Assembly: GCF_031844685.1 (NCBI RefSeq)
Contig: NZ_CP134605.1
Span: 558,001 to 622,000 of the forward strand
Origin: Streptomyces sp. ITFR-21
GTDB lineage: Bacteria; Actinomycetota; Actinomycetes; Streptomycetales; Streptomycetaceae
Direction of reading: 5' to 3'
DNA: 64,000 nucleotides
This document shows, one piece after another, positions 24,801-32,997 of the stretch; position 1 is the first letter of the stretch; the number at the start of each line of letters is the position of its first letter. A model generated the notes under the pieces. That model made no database searches. It was given only the letters and a program-made list of their open reading frames with translations, and was not told the DNA's origin. The translations under genes were made by a program, and so were the position numbers.

Positions 24801-26125
24801 ACCGCCGTGTTGTCGCTCGCCGCGTTCCAGGTCAGCTTGATCTGACCGGAGGCCGGCAGGGTGTAGGCCAGACCGGTCGGCGCGGTCGGCGCCTGCGTGT
24901 CACCGGAGGCACCGGTGCGGGTCACGCTGTTGCTGGCCGCCGACTGGTTGCCTGCCGCGTCCTTCGCCTTGACGGTGTAGGTGACCGTCGCGGTGTCCGG
25001 CTGGCTGTCGGTGTACGTCAGCACGTTGCCGGCGACCGAGGTGCGCAGGGTGCCGTTGGCGTAGATGTCGTAGCCGGTGACGGCCGTGTCGTCGGTCGCC
25101 GCGCTCCAGGTCAGCTTGATCTGGCCGGAAGCCGGCTGCGTGTAGGCCAGGTTGGCCGGCGCGCTCGGCGCGGTGACGTCACCGGTGGTCGGCCCGTACA
25201 CCTCGAACTCGGAGATCTGGCCGGCCGGCCAGCCCGTGTTCCCGGTGATGTTGAGCCGCACGTAGCGGGTCGTGACGGTGTTGAAGGGGATGGTCACGGT
25301 GTTCGCGGAGGACGGGTCGAAGACGTAGCCCGCCGACGCGACGATGGTGGTGAAGTTGTTCCCGTCGGTGCTGCCCTGGACGGAAAGGGTCTGCGTGCGG
25401 GTCGCCCACGCGGTGGCCGGCGGCAGCTTCAGCACCACCTGGTTGACCGGCACGGCGCTGCCGAGGTCCACCCGGAGGGTCTGCGGGAAGGCGTTGTTGG
25501 TGCTCTCCCAGTAGGTGTTGGCGTTGCCGTCGACCGTGTTGCCCGAGGTGTAGACGTCGGCGTGGCCGGAGTCCAGGGTCGGGCGGTTCGCGGCGAGGTT
25601 GACGGTCGAGGCGGCGGCGGCCTGGACGGTCAGCTCGGACAGCTGGGCGGCCTTCGCGGCGGAGTTGGCCGTCACGTTGGCCCGTACGAACCGGGCCTGG
25701 GTCGCCGGGAAGGAGATCTTGACCGTGTTGCCCGACGCCGGCTTGAAGAAGTACGTCGCCGAACTGGTCAGGGTTTCGAAGCTCGTTCCGTCCGCGCTCG
25801 CCTGGAGCGAGAGGGTCTCGGAACGGGCACTCCACGCGGCCGGCACCTTGAGCTGCACCTGGTCGATGCGGGTGGTCTTGCCCAGGTCCACCTGGGCCCA
25901 CTGCGGGAGGCTGCTGCCCGAGCTCTGCCAGTAGGAGCTCTGGTTGCCGTCGTTGAGGTGGGCGGCGGTGTTGCCGCCGTCCGTGCTACTGGCCGAAACC
26001 GCCTTGTCGGTTGCCAGGTCCGATCCCCCCGCGGCTATCGCGGGCACGGCCTGAACGCCGAGGAACAGCAGACTGGCCGCGATCACCCCCGCGGTCAGCT
26101 TCGGTGCGGAGCGCTTCAATCTCAT
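21845..26125 (-). CDS. GH87-type alpha-1,3-glucanase (mutanase/mycodextranase-like), multidomain, secreted
   Basis: This 1426-residue secreted protein has a signal peptide (1-31), two discoidin-like domains (about 33-313) and two FnIII repeats (320-500). A third galactose-binding-like domain (507-640), two CARDB-like domains (645-870) and a CBM6/35-like domain starting at YDTYEAEDGVLGGG (about 878) follow. A right-handed beta-helix catalytic domain fills about 1030-1426. The helix carries FADGLNLTNGSSGN (Asp1186) and TTGDDSFALFP (Asp1209, Asp1210). The 23/24-residue spacing is that of the three catalytic Asp in characterised GH87 alpha-1,3-glucanases, as I recall. The likely substrate is alpha-1,3-glucan of fungal walls. 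ATG at 26125 follows a GAGGGA site. Confidence 0.82.
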   Translation of the reverse strand: MRLKRSAPKLTAGVIAASLLFLGVQAVPAIAAGGSDLATDKAVSASSTDGGNTAAHLNDGNQSSYWQSSGSSLPQWAQVDLGKTTRIDQVQLKVPAAWSARSETLSLQASADGTSFETLTSSATYFFKPASGNTVKISFPATQARFVRANVTANSAAKAAQLSELTVQAAAASTVNLAANRPTLDSGHADVYTSGNTVDGNANTYWESTNNAFPQTLRVDLGSAVPVNQVVLKLPPATAWATRTQTLSVQGSTDGNNFTTIVASAGYVFDPSSANTVTIPFNTVTTRYVRLNITGNTGWPAGQISEFEVYGPTTGDVTAPSAPANLAYTQPASGQIKLTWSAATDDTAVTGYDIYANGTLRTSVAGNVLTYTDSQPDTATVTYTVKAKDAAGNQSAASNSVTRTGASGDTQAPTAPTGLAYTLPASGQIKLTWNAASDNTAVTGYEVFANGALRTTVAGNVLTYTDSQPDTATVSYFVRAKDAAGNESGNSNTVTRNGSTPPTGGTNQAVGKPITASSTVLQFVAANADDDDVTTYWEGTGTSTLTVQLGANVDTSSIVVKLNPSSAWGPRTQTIAVDGREQSAGTFTQLSPATQYSFDPATGNSVTIPVSGRVADVRLTFSNNSGAGGGQAAEVQVIGVPGPNPDLTVSALTASPASPVETDPITLNATVKNIGTNAAAATSVNFYLGTVKVGSANVAALAAGATATASLNIGAKDAATYQLTAKVDEANAVVEQNETNNSYTNPTGLVVRPVDTSDLVPVTAWSPGNPSAGNTVTFTVAVKNQGTVASAAGAHGITLSVLDATSGSVVKTLTGTYTGTLAPGATSAPVGLGSWTAVNGKYTVRTVVAVDTNEVSTKQANNTGNQSFFVGRGANFPYDTYEAEDGVLGGGATVLGPNRTIGDPAGEASGRKAVHLAANGASVSFTTRASTNTLVTRFNIPDGTDSTLNVYVDGTFLKAISLTPKYEWLYGDETSPGNSAGSGAPRHIYDEANVLLGTTVPAGHTIKLEKDAANTAAYYNIDYVNLEQATAIANPDPTKYVVPAGFTQQDVQNALDTARQDTTKLGVYLPAGDYQTANKFTVYGRALKVVGAGPWFTRFYTPQTQENTDGGFSLQSGSGGSSFTGFGFFGNYTSRIDGPGKVFDITGIGNLTIDNLWVEHTICGVWGTNVDNSTFTNLRIRDTFADGLNLTNGSSGNLISNDEAKTTGDDSFALFPATDHTSEQEVNNTFQNLSVQTTWRAAGLAVYGGGGNTFSNLYIADTLTYSGITIGSLAFGGIPANGFDATPQTTFNNISLVRDGGHFWGGQTFPGLWVYSAEFKLQGLRISNVDISDPTYSGIMFQTKWNGGSSLNPIQDTVFTNINISGAHKSGDAYDAKSGFGVWANPQPEAGQGPAVGAVTFNGLHESDNAVDIQNTTPNFTISVNN

Positions 26126-26576
26126 AGCGTCCCTCTATGTCGTGGTCCGGATGATCAGGAGACGAACTGCTCGACAATCTGGAACGTGCGGGTTGAGCAG
26201 ATGAAGTTGCGCTCTTCCCATACGGATCCATCGCTGTTCTGCTCATAATTTGCGCGCGTGTTGGCAGAGTGTTACAGACGGGCTACGGCGCCGTCTACGC
26301 CTCGGAAGGCAACGATTCATGTCCCGGCAAGGGAAGTCGCGGCGTCGGGCGGCTCGACCGGCGCGTTCTGCGCGCAGTGGCGGAAAACGGGCGGCGGCCC
26401 GGCACGGGGTGCCGGGTGCCGGGTGCCGGTACCGGGTGCCGGGGCCGGGTGCCGGGGCCGGGTGCGTGGCCGGGTGCGTGGCCGGGCCGGCGCTGGGCCG
26501 GCGCCGGATCACCTGAGCCGGTGGTGCGGGCGGAGCACCGGGTGGCGGCCCGGCGGGGGCGGGGGCGGGCGCGGGT
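26126..26576. other. Leader/promoter region of the GH87 gene with G-rich tandem repeats
   Basis: No gene is credible in these 451 bases. The first 150 are A/T-richer and should hold the GH87 promoter, though I cannot place -35/-10 boxes. From 26407 to 26486 runs an array of GGGTGCC-based units: three of 7 bp, two of 13 bp (GGGTGCCGGGGCC) and two of 12 bp (GGGTGCGTGGCC). Confidence 0.6.
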
Positions 26577-27821
26577 CTACCGGAAGGCGTCCCGGACCGG
26601 GGGCGCGGCACGCCGGTAGACCCGGCTGCCGGTCAGCCGGCGCCTGAGCATCTGGAGCCGGGGGTGGCGGTCGTTCATCTCGCCGCCGTAGCGGTCCAGC
26701 TCCTCCACCAGGCGCTCGGACCGCTTCTCCACCGTCAGCTCGTCCAGGATCCGGTCCACCTCGGCCAGCAGCGCCCCGTGCAGCTGCCACTGCCGGGGGT
26801 GCCGCTGGACACCGGCCAGCAGCAGGTCGGCGGTGCGGTTCCGGCTGGCCGCGCTCTCGGTCAGCGCGCTGGCCAGCCGCTTCTCCGCCTCCTCGGCGTT
26901 GGCCGCCACCTGAGTGGTGATCAGCTCGGCGAAGCTCTGGATCGCGTCGGCCACATGGCCGAGCAGGTTCTCCAGCTCCGCCGCCACCTCGTCCGGGAAG
27001 AGCTCCTCCTCGGTCCGGTGCTTGGCGAGGTCGGTGAGCGTACGGGAGAGCACCCGCATCACCACCGCGCAGATCTCCAGGGTGTCGAGTCCGGTGCGCA
27101 GCACGATCCGGGAGAGCAGGCCCTCGCGGACCCGCGGGTTCCAGCGCAGGCTGTCCTCGGCCTGCCGCAGCGAGGCGTCGACCTCGACGATGGCGTGGTC
27201 CACCCGGCGCGCCTCGTGCAGCCGGTCCGCCGCCTCCGCCACCGTCAGGTGCCCGCCGACCTCACCGGCCATGTCCCGGAACAGCCGGGCCATCCGGCGG
27301 GCCAGCGAGTCGATCGAGCCGCCGGCCGACTGGACCCACACCGGCGGTGCGAACAGCAGGTTGAACAGCAGCCCGACGGCGGCGCCGATCAGCGTCTCGT
27401 CCACCCGGTCCCACGCGGTGTGGGCCACCTGGCCGACGCCGAGCACCAGCATCGCGCTGATCGCCACCTCCACCACGAACTCGCCGACCCGTACCACCCG
27501 GCCGACCAGCAGCGCGGTGAAGATGGTCAGGCCCAGGCTCCACCAGCTCAGGCCGACCAGCGCACTGAAGCCGATGGCGATCAGCACCCCGACCACCACC
27601 GAGTTCACCCGGCGGATGCCGGTGGTGAGGGTGGAGTAGAGCGTCACCTGGACCACCAGCAGGGCGGTCAGCGGCGCGGTCAGCGGGGCCGGCTGCGGGG
27701 TGAGCCAGACCGCCACCTGGTAGGCGATGACAGCGGCCGCGGTGGACCGCAGGATTTGGACGGCGGCCGGTTCGGTGCTCCACCGGACCAGCTTGACCAT
27801 GGGTTCTGGTACGTCGGGCAT
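26577..27821 (-). CDS. FUSC/aromatic acid exporter-like membrane protein
   Basis: The 414-residue protein has about six N-terminal membrane helices (residues 20-165; for example TALLVVQVTLYSTLTTGIRR) followed by a long helical cytoplasmic domain. This is the half-size architecture of FUSC/ArAE-type proteins such as those related to p-hydroxybenzoate efflux. The C-terminal half is rich in heptad-like charged helices (VDHAIVEVDASLRQAEDSLR). Function is unproven; efflux of organic acids is one possibility. ATG at 27821 has AAAGGG upstream. It is divergent from the GH27 gene, with 478 bp between. Confidence 0.78.
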   Translation of the reverse strand: MPDVPEPMVKLVRWSTEPAAVQILRSTAAAVIAYQVAVWLTPQPAPLTAPLTALLVVQVTLYSTLTTGIRRVNSVVVGVLIAIGFSALVGLSWWSLGLTIFTALLVGRVVRVGEFVVEVAISAMLVLGVGQVAHTAWDRVDETLIGAAVGLLFNLLFAPPVWVQSAGGSIDSLARRMARLFRDMAGEVGGHLTVAEAADRLHEARRVDHAIVEVDASLRQAEDSLRWNPRVREGLLSRIVLRTGLDTLEICAVVMRVLSRTLTDLAKHRTEEELFPDEVAAELENLLGHVADAIQSFAELITTQVAANAEEAEKRLASALTESAASRNRTADLLLAGVQRHPRQWQLHGALLAEVDRILDELTVEKRSERLVEELDRYGGEMNDRHPRLQMLRRRLTGSRVYRRAAPPVRDAFR

Positions 27822-28299
27822 CTCATGCCCTTTCCCGTTCTCGGCGATCCGGCCCGCTCCGGCGCACAGCGGGCCGCGGCACACCGCCCGCGGCGACCCA
27901 CACCCGCCGGCGCCACACTGTTCACTCCCGCACCACGCTGCGCACAGCCTAGAGTCGACGCGCACGGGAAGAGGCGGTGGCGCGGCGCGTCCTGGCGGGT
28001 TCCCCCATTCACTCCCGGGCACCGCGCCGACGTGCCCGCCGCCCGACTGTGTGATGGGCTTTCTCCCGTCCGCCCCTTGCCGCCCCGTCCGCCCCCGGCT
28101 GCCCGCCGTCCGGCCGCACCCGTACGCCCGTACACCGTCACCGGTTACGTCACCGGTTACGTCCCCGCCCGTCCGTCTGGGCCGTACGACCCCGGCCGTC
28201 CGCCGCCCATCGCCTGCCGCTTCCGTCCGCCGCCGTCGCCCGTCCGCCGCCGTGCCGCCCGCTCGGGCCGCGCGCCGCGCCCACCCATCGGAGTCGCAC
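27822..28299. other. Divergent intergenic region with 12-bp tandem palindromic repeat
   Basis: This gene-free region separates the FUSC-like gene from the alpha-galactosidase gene. Its most notable element is GTCACCGGTTAC repeated twice head to tail at 28137-28160. Each unit is nearly palindromic around ACCGGT, so the pair could be tandem operator sites about 140-165 nt upstream of the GH27 start. I could not identify promoter hexamers. Confidence 0.5.
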
Positions 28300-29784
28300 A
28301 TGCCGCCGCACCGCCGCCGTCAGCCCGGGGCCGTAGGACCCGTCCCCGGTTCCTCCCCCGGGCCGGCCGCAGGGCCCGGTCGCGCGGAGCCGGCCGGCGG
28401 GTCCGGCGCCGGGCTCGGCGGCGGGGCCGCCCGCCGGCGCGGAGCCCGCCCGGCGCTCCGCCGCCGGCTGACCGCCGCGACCGCCTCGCTCGCCTCCGCC
28501 GCGCTGGCGGCCTGCGGCCTCGCCGGAGGCGCCGTGCTGGCCGGCGCACGACCGGCCGCCGCGCTCGACAACGGCCTGGCCCGTACCCCGCAGATGGGCT
28601 TCAACAACTGGAACTCCACGCACTGCCGCGCGGAGTTCGACGAGTCGATGGTCGAGAACATCGCCGACCTCTTCGTCACCCAGGGCCTCAAGGCGGCCGG
28701 CTACACCTACGTCAACATCGACGACTGCTGGGCGCTGCCCACCCGCGACGCGCGGGGCGACCTGGTGCCGGACCCGGTCCGCTTCCCGCACGGCATCAGG
28801 GCCGTCGCCGACCACGTCCACGCCAAGGGCCTGAAGTTCGGCCTGTACTCCAGCGCCGGCACCAAGACCTGCGACGGCCACGGCTTCCCCGGCGGTCTCG
28901 GCCACGAGCAGCGGGACGCGGACCTGTGGGCGTCCTGGGGTGTGGACTATCTGAAGTACGACAACTGCAACAACACCGGCACCGACGCCCGCGCCCGCTA
29001 CCGGGCGATGGGCGACGCCCTGGAAGCCACCGGCCGCCCGATCCTCTTCAGCGTCTGCGAGTGGGGCACCGCCCAGCCGTGGGACTGGGCGCCGGCGGTC
29101 GGCAACTCCTGGCGTACCACGTACGACATCGCCGACTCCTGGTCGAGCATGATCGGCATCGTCCACCAGAACCAGCCGCTCGCCCCCTACGCCGGGCCCG
29201 GCGCCTGGAACGACCCGGACATGCTGGAGGTCGGCAACGGCGGTATGACCGACACCGAGTACCGCACCCACTTCAGCCTCTGGTCGCAGATGGCCGCACC
29301 GCTGCTGATCGGCAGCGACCTGCGCGGCGCGAGCGCCGCGACGCTGGCGATCCTGAAGAACACCGACGTGATCGCGGTCGACCAGGACCCGCTGGGCAGG
29401 CAGGGCACCGTCGTGTCCGCCGCCGGCGGACTGGTCGTCATGTCCAAGCCGCTCGCCGACGGCAGCCGCGCGGTGACCCTCACCAACGAGACCTCGGCCA
29501 CCGCGACCGTGGCCACCACCGCGCGGGACACCGGCCTCGGCGACGCCGACTCGTACACCCTCAAGGACCTCTGGTCCGGTGCCGCCACCACGACGGGCGG
29601 CCCGATCGGCGCGGCCGTGCCCGCCCACGGCACCGTCATGTACCGCGTGACGCCACGACGCCCCGACGCCTTGAAAGCGCTCCCACGGTTTGCGGTACTC
29701 GGCGCCGGGAGCCGGCCGGAGCACCGCGGGAGCATCGCCGCGGCGCCGGCCGAGGCGGTCGAGGAGCGGGATCCGGCAGGTTAG
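28300..29784 (+). CDS. GH27 alpha-galactosidase, secreted
   Basis: The 494-residue enzyme is a family 27 alpha-galactosidase, releasing terminal alpha-galactose from galacto-oligosaccharides or galactomannan. A long basic N-terminus precedes a signal helix (about residues 50-88). The mature part opens with the GH27 hallmark NGLARTPQMGFNNWN. The nucleophile is Asp221 in YLKYDNCNN, and the acid/base region reads TTYDIADSWSS. The beta-sandwich after the barrel ends at HGTVMYRVTP. The final 45 residues (RRPDALKALPRF and on) look unrelated to the family, so a former C-terminal sugar-binding domain may have been lost. The stop overlaps the convergent marR stop by 4 nt. Confidence 0.9.
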   Translation: MPPHRRRQPGAVGPVPGSSPGPAAGPGRAEPAGGSGAGLGGGAARRRGARPALRRRLTAATASLASAALAACGLAGGAVLAGARPAAALDNGLARTPQMGFNNWNSTHCRAEFDESMVENIADLFVTQGLKAAGYTYVNIDDCWALPTRDARGDLVPDPVRFPHGIRAVADHVHAKGLKFGLYSSAGTKTCDGHGFPGGLGHEQRDADLWASWGVDYLKYDNCNNTGTDARARYRAMGDALEATGRPILFSVCEWGTAQPWDWAPAVGNSWRTTYDIADSWSSMIGIVHQNQPLAPYAGPGAWNDPDMLEVGNGGMTDTEYRTHFSLWSQMAAPLLIGSDLRGASAATLAILKNTDVIAVDQDPLGRQGTVVSAAGGLVVMSKPLADGSRAVTLTNETSATATVATTARDTGLGDADSYTLKDLWSGAATTTGGPIGAAVPAHGTVMYRVTPRRPDALKALPRFAVLGAGSRPEHRGSIAAAPAEAVEERDPAG

Positions 29785-30320
29785 ACCGGGGTGTGCCCGG
29801 CCACCAGCGCACTGGCCAGCCGGGACAGCTGGGAGCGCCGCGCCTCGCCGAGGTGCGCGGTGAGCTCCTGGATCCGCCGGCCGGCGTCCGCCGCGCCCGC
29901 GCGGGCCAGTTCACTTCCCTGCTCGGTCAGCGACACCCGTGCGACACGTCCGTCGTGGGGCGCGGGGGCGCGGCGGACCAGGCCGCGGCGCTCGGCCCGG
30001 GTGACCAGCCCGGTCATGCTGGACTTGTCGAGTCCCAGATGCCGGGCGAGTTCCCGCATCCCGGGCTCGCGGTCGCGCAGCGCGCCGAGCAGGCGGAGCT
30101 GGACGACCGACAGTCCGTGGTCCGCGGCGACACCGCCCAGTACGGCCTGCACCAGGAACGACAGCCGGGCCAGGCTGTCGACGATCCCCAGGTCGGGGGG
30201 CGGCGCCGGGTCGGGCGCCGGCGCCCGCTCCCCGGCGCCCGGCACGCGCGGCGTCCCCTCTTCGGTGGCGTCCGGGCGCCGCGCGGCCGAGTGGGCGGCG
30301 GACGCTGGGTGCTGGGGCAT
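29781..30320 (-). CDS. MarR-family transcriptional regulator
   Basis: The 179-residue protein carries a MarR winged-helix domain after a Pro/Ala-rich N-terminus. The domain reads GLSVVQLRLLGALRDREPGM, ELARHLGLDKSSMTGLVTRA and HDGRVARVSLTEQG. ATG at 30320 is used here; an in-frame start at 30356 would lie inside the palindromic operator. The operator at 30340-30382 begins 19 nt upstream and lies between this gene and the truncated quinone oxidoreductase. Such pairs are usually an autoregulated sensor with a redox target gene. Here the target is broken. Confidence 0.87.
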   Translation of the reverse strand: MPQHPASAAHSAARRPDATEEGTPRVPGAGERAPAPDPAPPPDLGIVDSLARLSFLVQAVLGGVAADHGLSVVQLRLLGALRDREPGMRELARHLGLDKSSMTGLVTRAERRGLVRRAPAPHDGRVARVSLTEQGSELARAGAADAGRRIQELTAHLGEARRSQLSRLASALVAGHTPV

Positions 30321-30339
30321 GCCCTGATCGTACGTGCCG

Positions 30340-30382
30340 TTGGTACGTGGCACCAACTAATTTAGTTGGTGCCACGTACCAA
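30340..30382. promoter_or_regulatory. 43-bp perfect palindrome, MarR-type operator
   Basis: Arms of 21 bp (30340-30360 and 30362-30382) are exact reverse complements around a single T. The central part CACCAACTAA-T-TTAGTTGGTG is A/T-rich and typical of MarR operators. It lies between the marR start and the remnant oxidoreductase. Confidence 0.85.
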
Positions 30383-30432
30383 TGCTGGTGGTCGAGCCGT
30401 CCGGGCCGGTCCGCCGTGCCGAAGGGGTCGCC

Positions 30433-30654
30433 ATGCACGCCGCCGCCATCCGCTCGTTCGACCGTCCGCCGCGCTACGAGGAGTTCGCCACGCCGCAGCC
30501 GGCGGGCGGACAGGTCCTGGTGGACATGCTCGCCGCCGGTCTGCACCCCCGGGTCCGACGCGCGCCGCTTCGCGCGGCACCCGCCCGTCCCGCCCGCTCG
30601 CGTCCGCCCCTCGGACAAGCGTCAAGCTCTTGCATACAGCAGCCAATACCATAA
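30433..30654 (+). pseudogene. Truncated quinone/zinc-type oxidoreductase remnant
   Basis: The first roughly 40 residues (MHAAAIRSFDRPPRYEEFAT, then VLVDMLAAGLHPRVRR) match the N-terminus of medium-chain dehydrogenase/quinone oxidoreductases, which are normally 310-340 residues long. After about 30560 the homology stops and the frame runs into unrelated Ala/Arg-rich residues, ending at 30654. From about 30600 the DNA is clearly more A/T-rich. The gene has therefore lost its catalytic part by deletion or replacement, while its operator is kept. Confidence 0.75.
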
Positions 30655-30748
30655 CTCACTTACCCACCCAAAGCGTTCGTGCATTCTTCGGTTGTCGACA
30701 GCGCCGGCACCACCCGGTGAATCAATGATGCGAATCCTGTTCACTTTC

Positions 30749-30802
30749 TTGACGTGTCAGCAACAGCGCCGTAATCATCGCACCATCCAGAGAGCGCTCT
30801 CT
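30749..30802 (+). promoter_or_regulatory. GH16 promoter with LacI-type operator
   Basis: TTGACG (30749-30754) and TAATCA (30772-30777) are spaced by 17 nt. The perfect 14-bp palindrome AGAGAGCGCTCTCT (30789-30802) falls just after the expected start of transcription, where a LacI-family repressor would block it. The AGCGCT core resembles the CebR-type sites that control Streptomyces glucanases. No LacI-family gene lies in the window. Confidence 0.7.
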
Positions 30803-30830
30803 CAATCGGCGACGACACCCAGGAGACGCC

Positions 30831-32981
30831 GTGACTGGCATCCCCCCACGCCTGTCCCTCAGACACCCCCGACCGCTGATCCTCGCCTGCGTAGCGGCGC
30901 TGATCGCCACCATCGCCCTGGTGGCCCTGCAGACCCCGGCCCGCGCGGCGGGCACGCCGCTCTCCCAGGGCAAGACGGCCACCGCCTCCTCCACCGAGAA
31001 CGCCGGCACGCCCGCCTCGTCGGCGGTGGACGGCGACAACGGCACCCGCTGGTCCAGCGCCGCGGCCGACCCCCAGTGGCTCCAGGTCGACCTCGGCGCC
31101 ACCTCCACGATCACCCAGGTGACCCTCAGCTGGGAGGCCGCGTACGCGAAGGCGTACCAGATCCAGACCTCCGGTGACGGCCAGAACTGGACGACGGCGT
31201 ACTCCACGACGACCGGCGCCGGCGGCACCGAGAACCTCACCGTAAACGGTTCCGGGCGTTATGTCCGTATCTACACGACCCAGCGCGCCACCCAATGGGG
31301 CGTGTCCCTCTGGGAGTTCCAGGTGTACGGCTCGACCGGCACCGGCACCGCGGCCTGCTCCACCGCCAACGCCGCGCTGAACAAGCCCGCCACCGCGTCC
31401 TCCACCGAGAACGCCGGCACCCCGGCCTCGTCCGCGGTCGACGGCGACAACGGCACCCGCTGGTCCAGCGCCGCCGCCGACCCGCAGTGGGTCCAGGTCG
31501 ACCTCGGCTCCTCGCAGAACATCTGCGGGGTGAACCTGGTCTGGGAGGCCGCGTACGCGAAGGCGTACCAGGTCCAGGTCTCCGCCGACGGCCAGAACTG
31601 GACGACGGCGTACTCGACCACCACCGGCCCCGGCGGCACCGAGCTGATCACGCTGACCGGCACCGGCCGCTACATCCGGGTGTACGGCACCCAGCGCGCC
31701 ACCCAGTACGGCTACTCGCTGTGGGAGTTCCAGGTCTTCACCGGCGGCAACGGCGGTACCACCACCGGCGGCGGTACCGGGGGCACCACCACCCCGCCGC
31801 CCGCAGGCGGCGAGACCCTGCTGTCGTACAACAAGCCCGCCACCGCCTCGACCTTCCAGGACGCCAACAGCTGCGTCGGCTGCACCCCGGCCAAGGCGTT
31901 CGACGAGGACCCGGCGACCCGCTGGGCCACCAGTGACTCCAACGGCTGGGTGGACCCGGGCTGGATCTCGGTGGACCTCGGCGCGACCGCGCACATCACC
32001 AAGGTCGTCCTCCAGTGGGACCCGGCCTACGCCGTGGCATACCAGATCCAGACCTCGCCCGACAACACCAACTGGACGAGCGTCTACTCCACCACCACCG
32101 GCAAGGGCTTCAAGGAGACCCTGACGGTGGACGGCAACGGCCGCTACGTGCGGATGTACGGCACCGCCCGCAGCAACGGCTACGGCTACTCGCTGTGGAC
32201 CTTCGACGTCTACGGCACCGGCGGCAACCCCACCGCGCCGCCCGCCCTGCCGCCGAACCCGGGCAACCCCGAACACCTGGTGTGGAGCGACGAGTTCAAC
32301 GGCGCGGCCGGTACCAAGCCGGACACCGGCAAGTGGACCCAGGACACCGGCGCCGGCCAGAACGGCGAGCTGGAGACCTACACCAACGGTGACAACACCA
32401 CCATGGACGGCAACGGCAACCTGGTCATCGAGGCCAGGAAGGAAGCCAACGGCCAGTACACCTCGGGCCGGATCAACACCTCGGACCACTTCAACTTCAC
32501 CTACGGCCACGTCGAGGCGCGGATCAAGGTGAGCGGAACGCAGGGTCTGTGGCCCGCCTTCTGGATGCTGGGCTCGAACTTCAAGACCGGTACGCCGTGG
32601 CCCAACTCCGGTGAGATCGACATCATGGAGCACGTCGGCAAGGTCCCCGACGCGGTGTACTCCACCCTCCACGCCCCGGCGTACAACGGCGGCAACGGCT
32701 ACGGATCGCCGTACACCCTCGCCGGAGGCGACTTCGCGAACGACTTCCACACCTACGCGGTGGACTGGGACTCCAGCCACATGACGTTCTCGGTGGACGG
32801 CCACGCGTTCTTCACCGCGGACAAGGCGACGGTGGAGTCGACGAGGGGCCCGTGGGTGTACGACCACCCGTTCTACATCATCCTGAACAACGCGGTCGGC
32901 GGTGACTGGCCCGGCGCTCCGGACGCCACCACGGTCTTCCCGCAGCGGATGCTGGTCGACTACGTGCGCGTGTCGCAGTAG
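30831..32981 (+). CDS. GH16 endo-beta-1,3-glucanase with three CBM32 modules
   Basis: This secreted 716-residue enzyme starts at a GTG with AGGAGA upstream. After a signal peptide (about 1-40) come three F5/8-type-C (CBM32) modules at about 42-165, 179-305 and 332-465, then a GH16 domain (482-716). The GH16 catalytic motif is GEIDIMEHVG with nucleophile Glu595, Asp597 and acid/base Glu600; this form with Met is usual for laminarinases. Expected activity is cutting of beta-1,3-glucan in the medium. The first two CBM32 modules share long identical stretches. A GH3 gene follows after 16 nt, so the pair probably forms an operon for complete glucan breakdown. Confidence 0.93.
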   Translation: MTGIPPRLSLRHPRPLILACVAALIATIALVALQTPARAAGTPLSQGKTATASSTENAGTPASSAVDGDNGTRWSSAAADPQWLQVDLGATSTITQVTLSWEAAYAKAYQIQTSGDGQNWTTAYSTTTGAGGTENLTVNGSGRYVRIYTTQRATQWGVSLWEFQVYGSTGTGTAACSTANAALNKPATASSTENAGTPASSAVDGDNGTRWSSAAADPQWVQVDLGSSQNICGVNLVWEAAYAKAYQVQVSADGQNWTTAYSTTTGPGGTELITLTGTGRYIRVYGTQRATQYGYSLWEFQVFTGGNGGTTTGGGTGGTTTPPPAGGETLLSYNKPATASTFQDANSCVGCTPAKAFDEDPATRWATSDSNGWVDPGWISVDLGATAHITKVVLQWDPAYAVAYQIQTSPDNTNWTSVYSTTTGKGFKETLTVDGNGRYVRMYGTARSNGYGYSLWTFDVYGTGGNPTAPPALPPNPGNPEHLVWSDEFNGAAGTKPDTGKWTQDTGAGQNGELETYTNGDNTTMDGNGNLVIEARKEANGQYTSGRINTSDHFNFTYGHVEARIKVSGTQGLWPAFWMLGSNFKTGTPWPNSGEIDIMEHVGKVPDAVYSTLHAPAYNGGNGYGSPYTLAGGDFANDFHTYAVDWDSSHMTFSVDGHAFFTADKATVESTRGPWVYDHPFYIILNNAVGGDWPGAPDATTVFPQRMLVDYVRVSQ

Positions 32982-32997
32982 AAAGGCGAACTCGAAG

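Noticed and set aside
21806..26248. 1480-residue open frame on the plus strand
   Set aside because: It is Arg/Gly/Val-rich with no domain and lies opposite the clearly coding GH87-type gene; a G+C codon-bias shadow.
26407..26486. Coding sequence in the G-rich repeat
   Set aside because: All frames are Gly/Pro/Arg repeats with no ribosome site.
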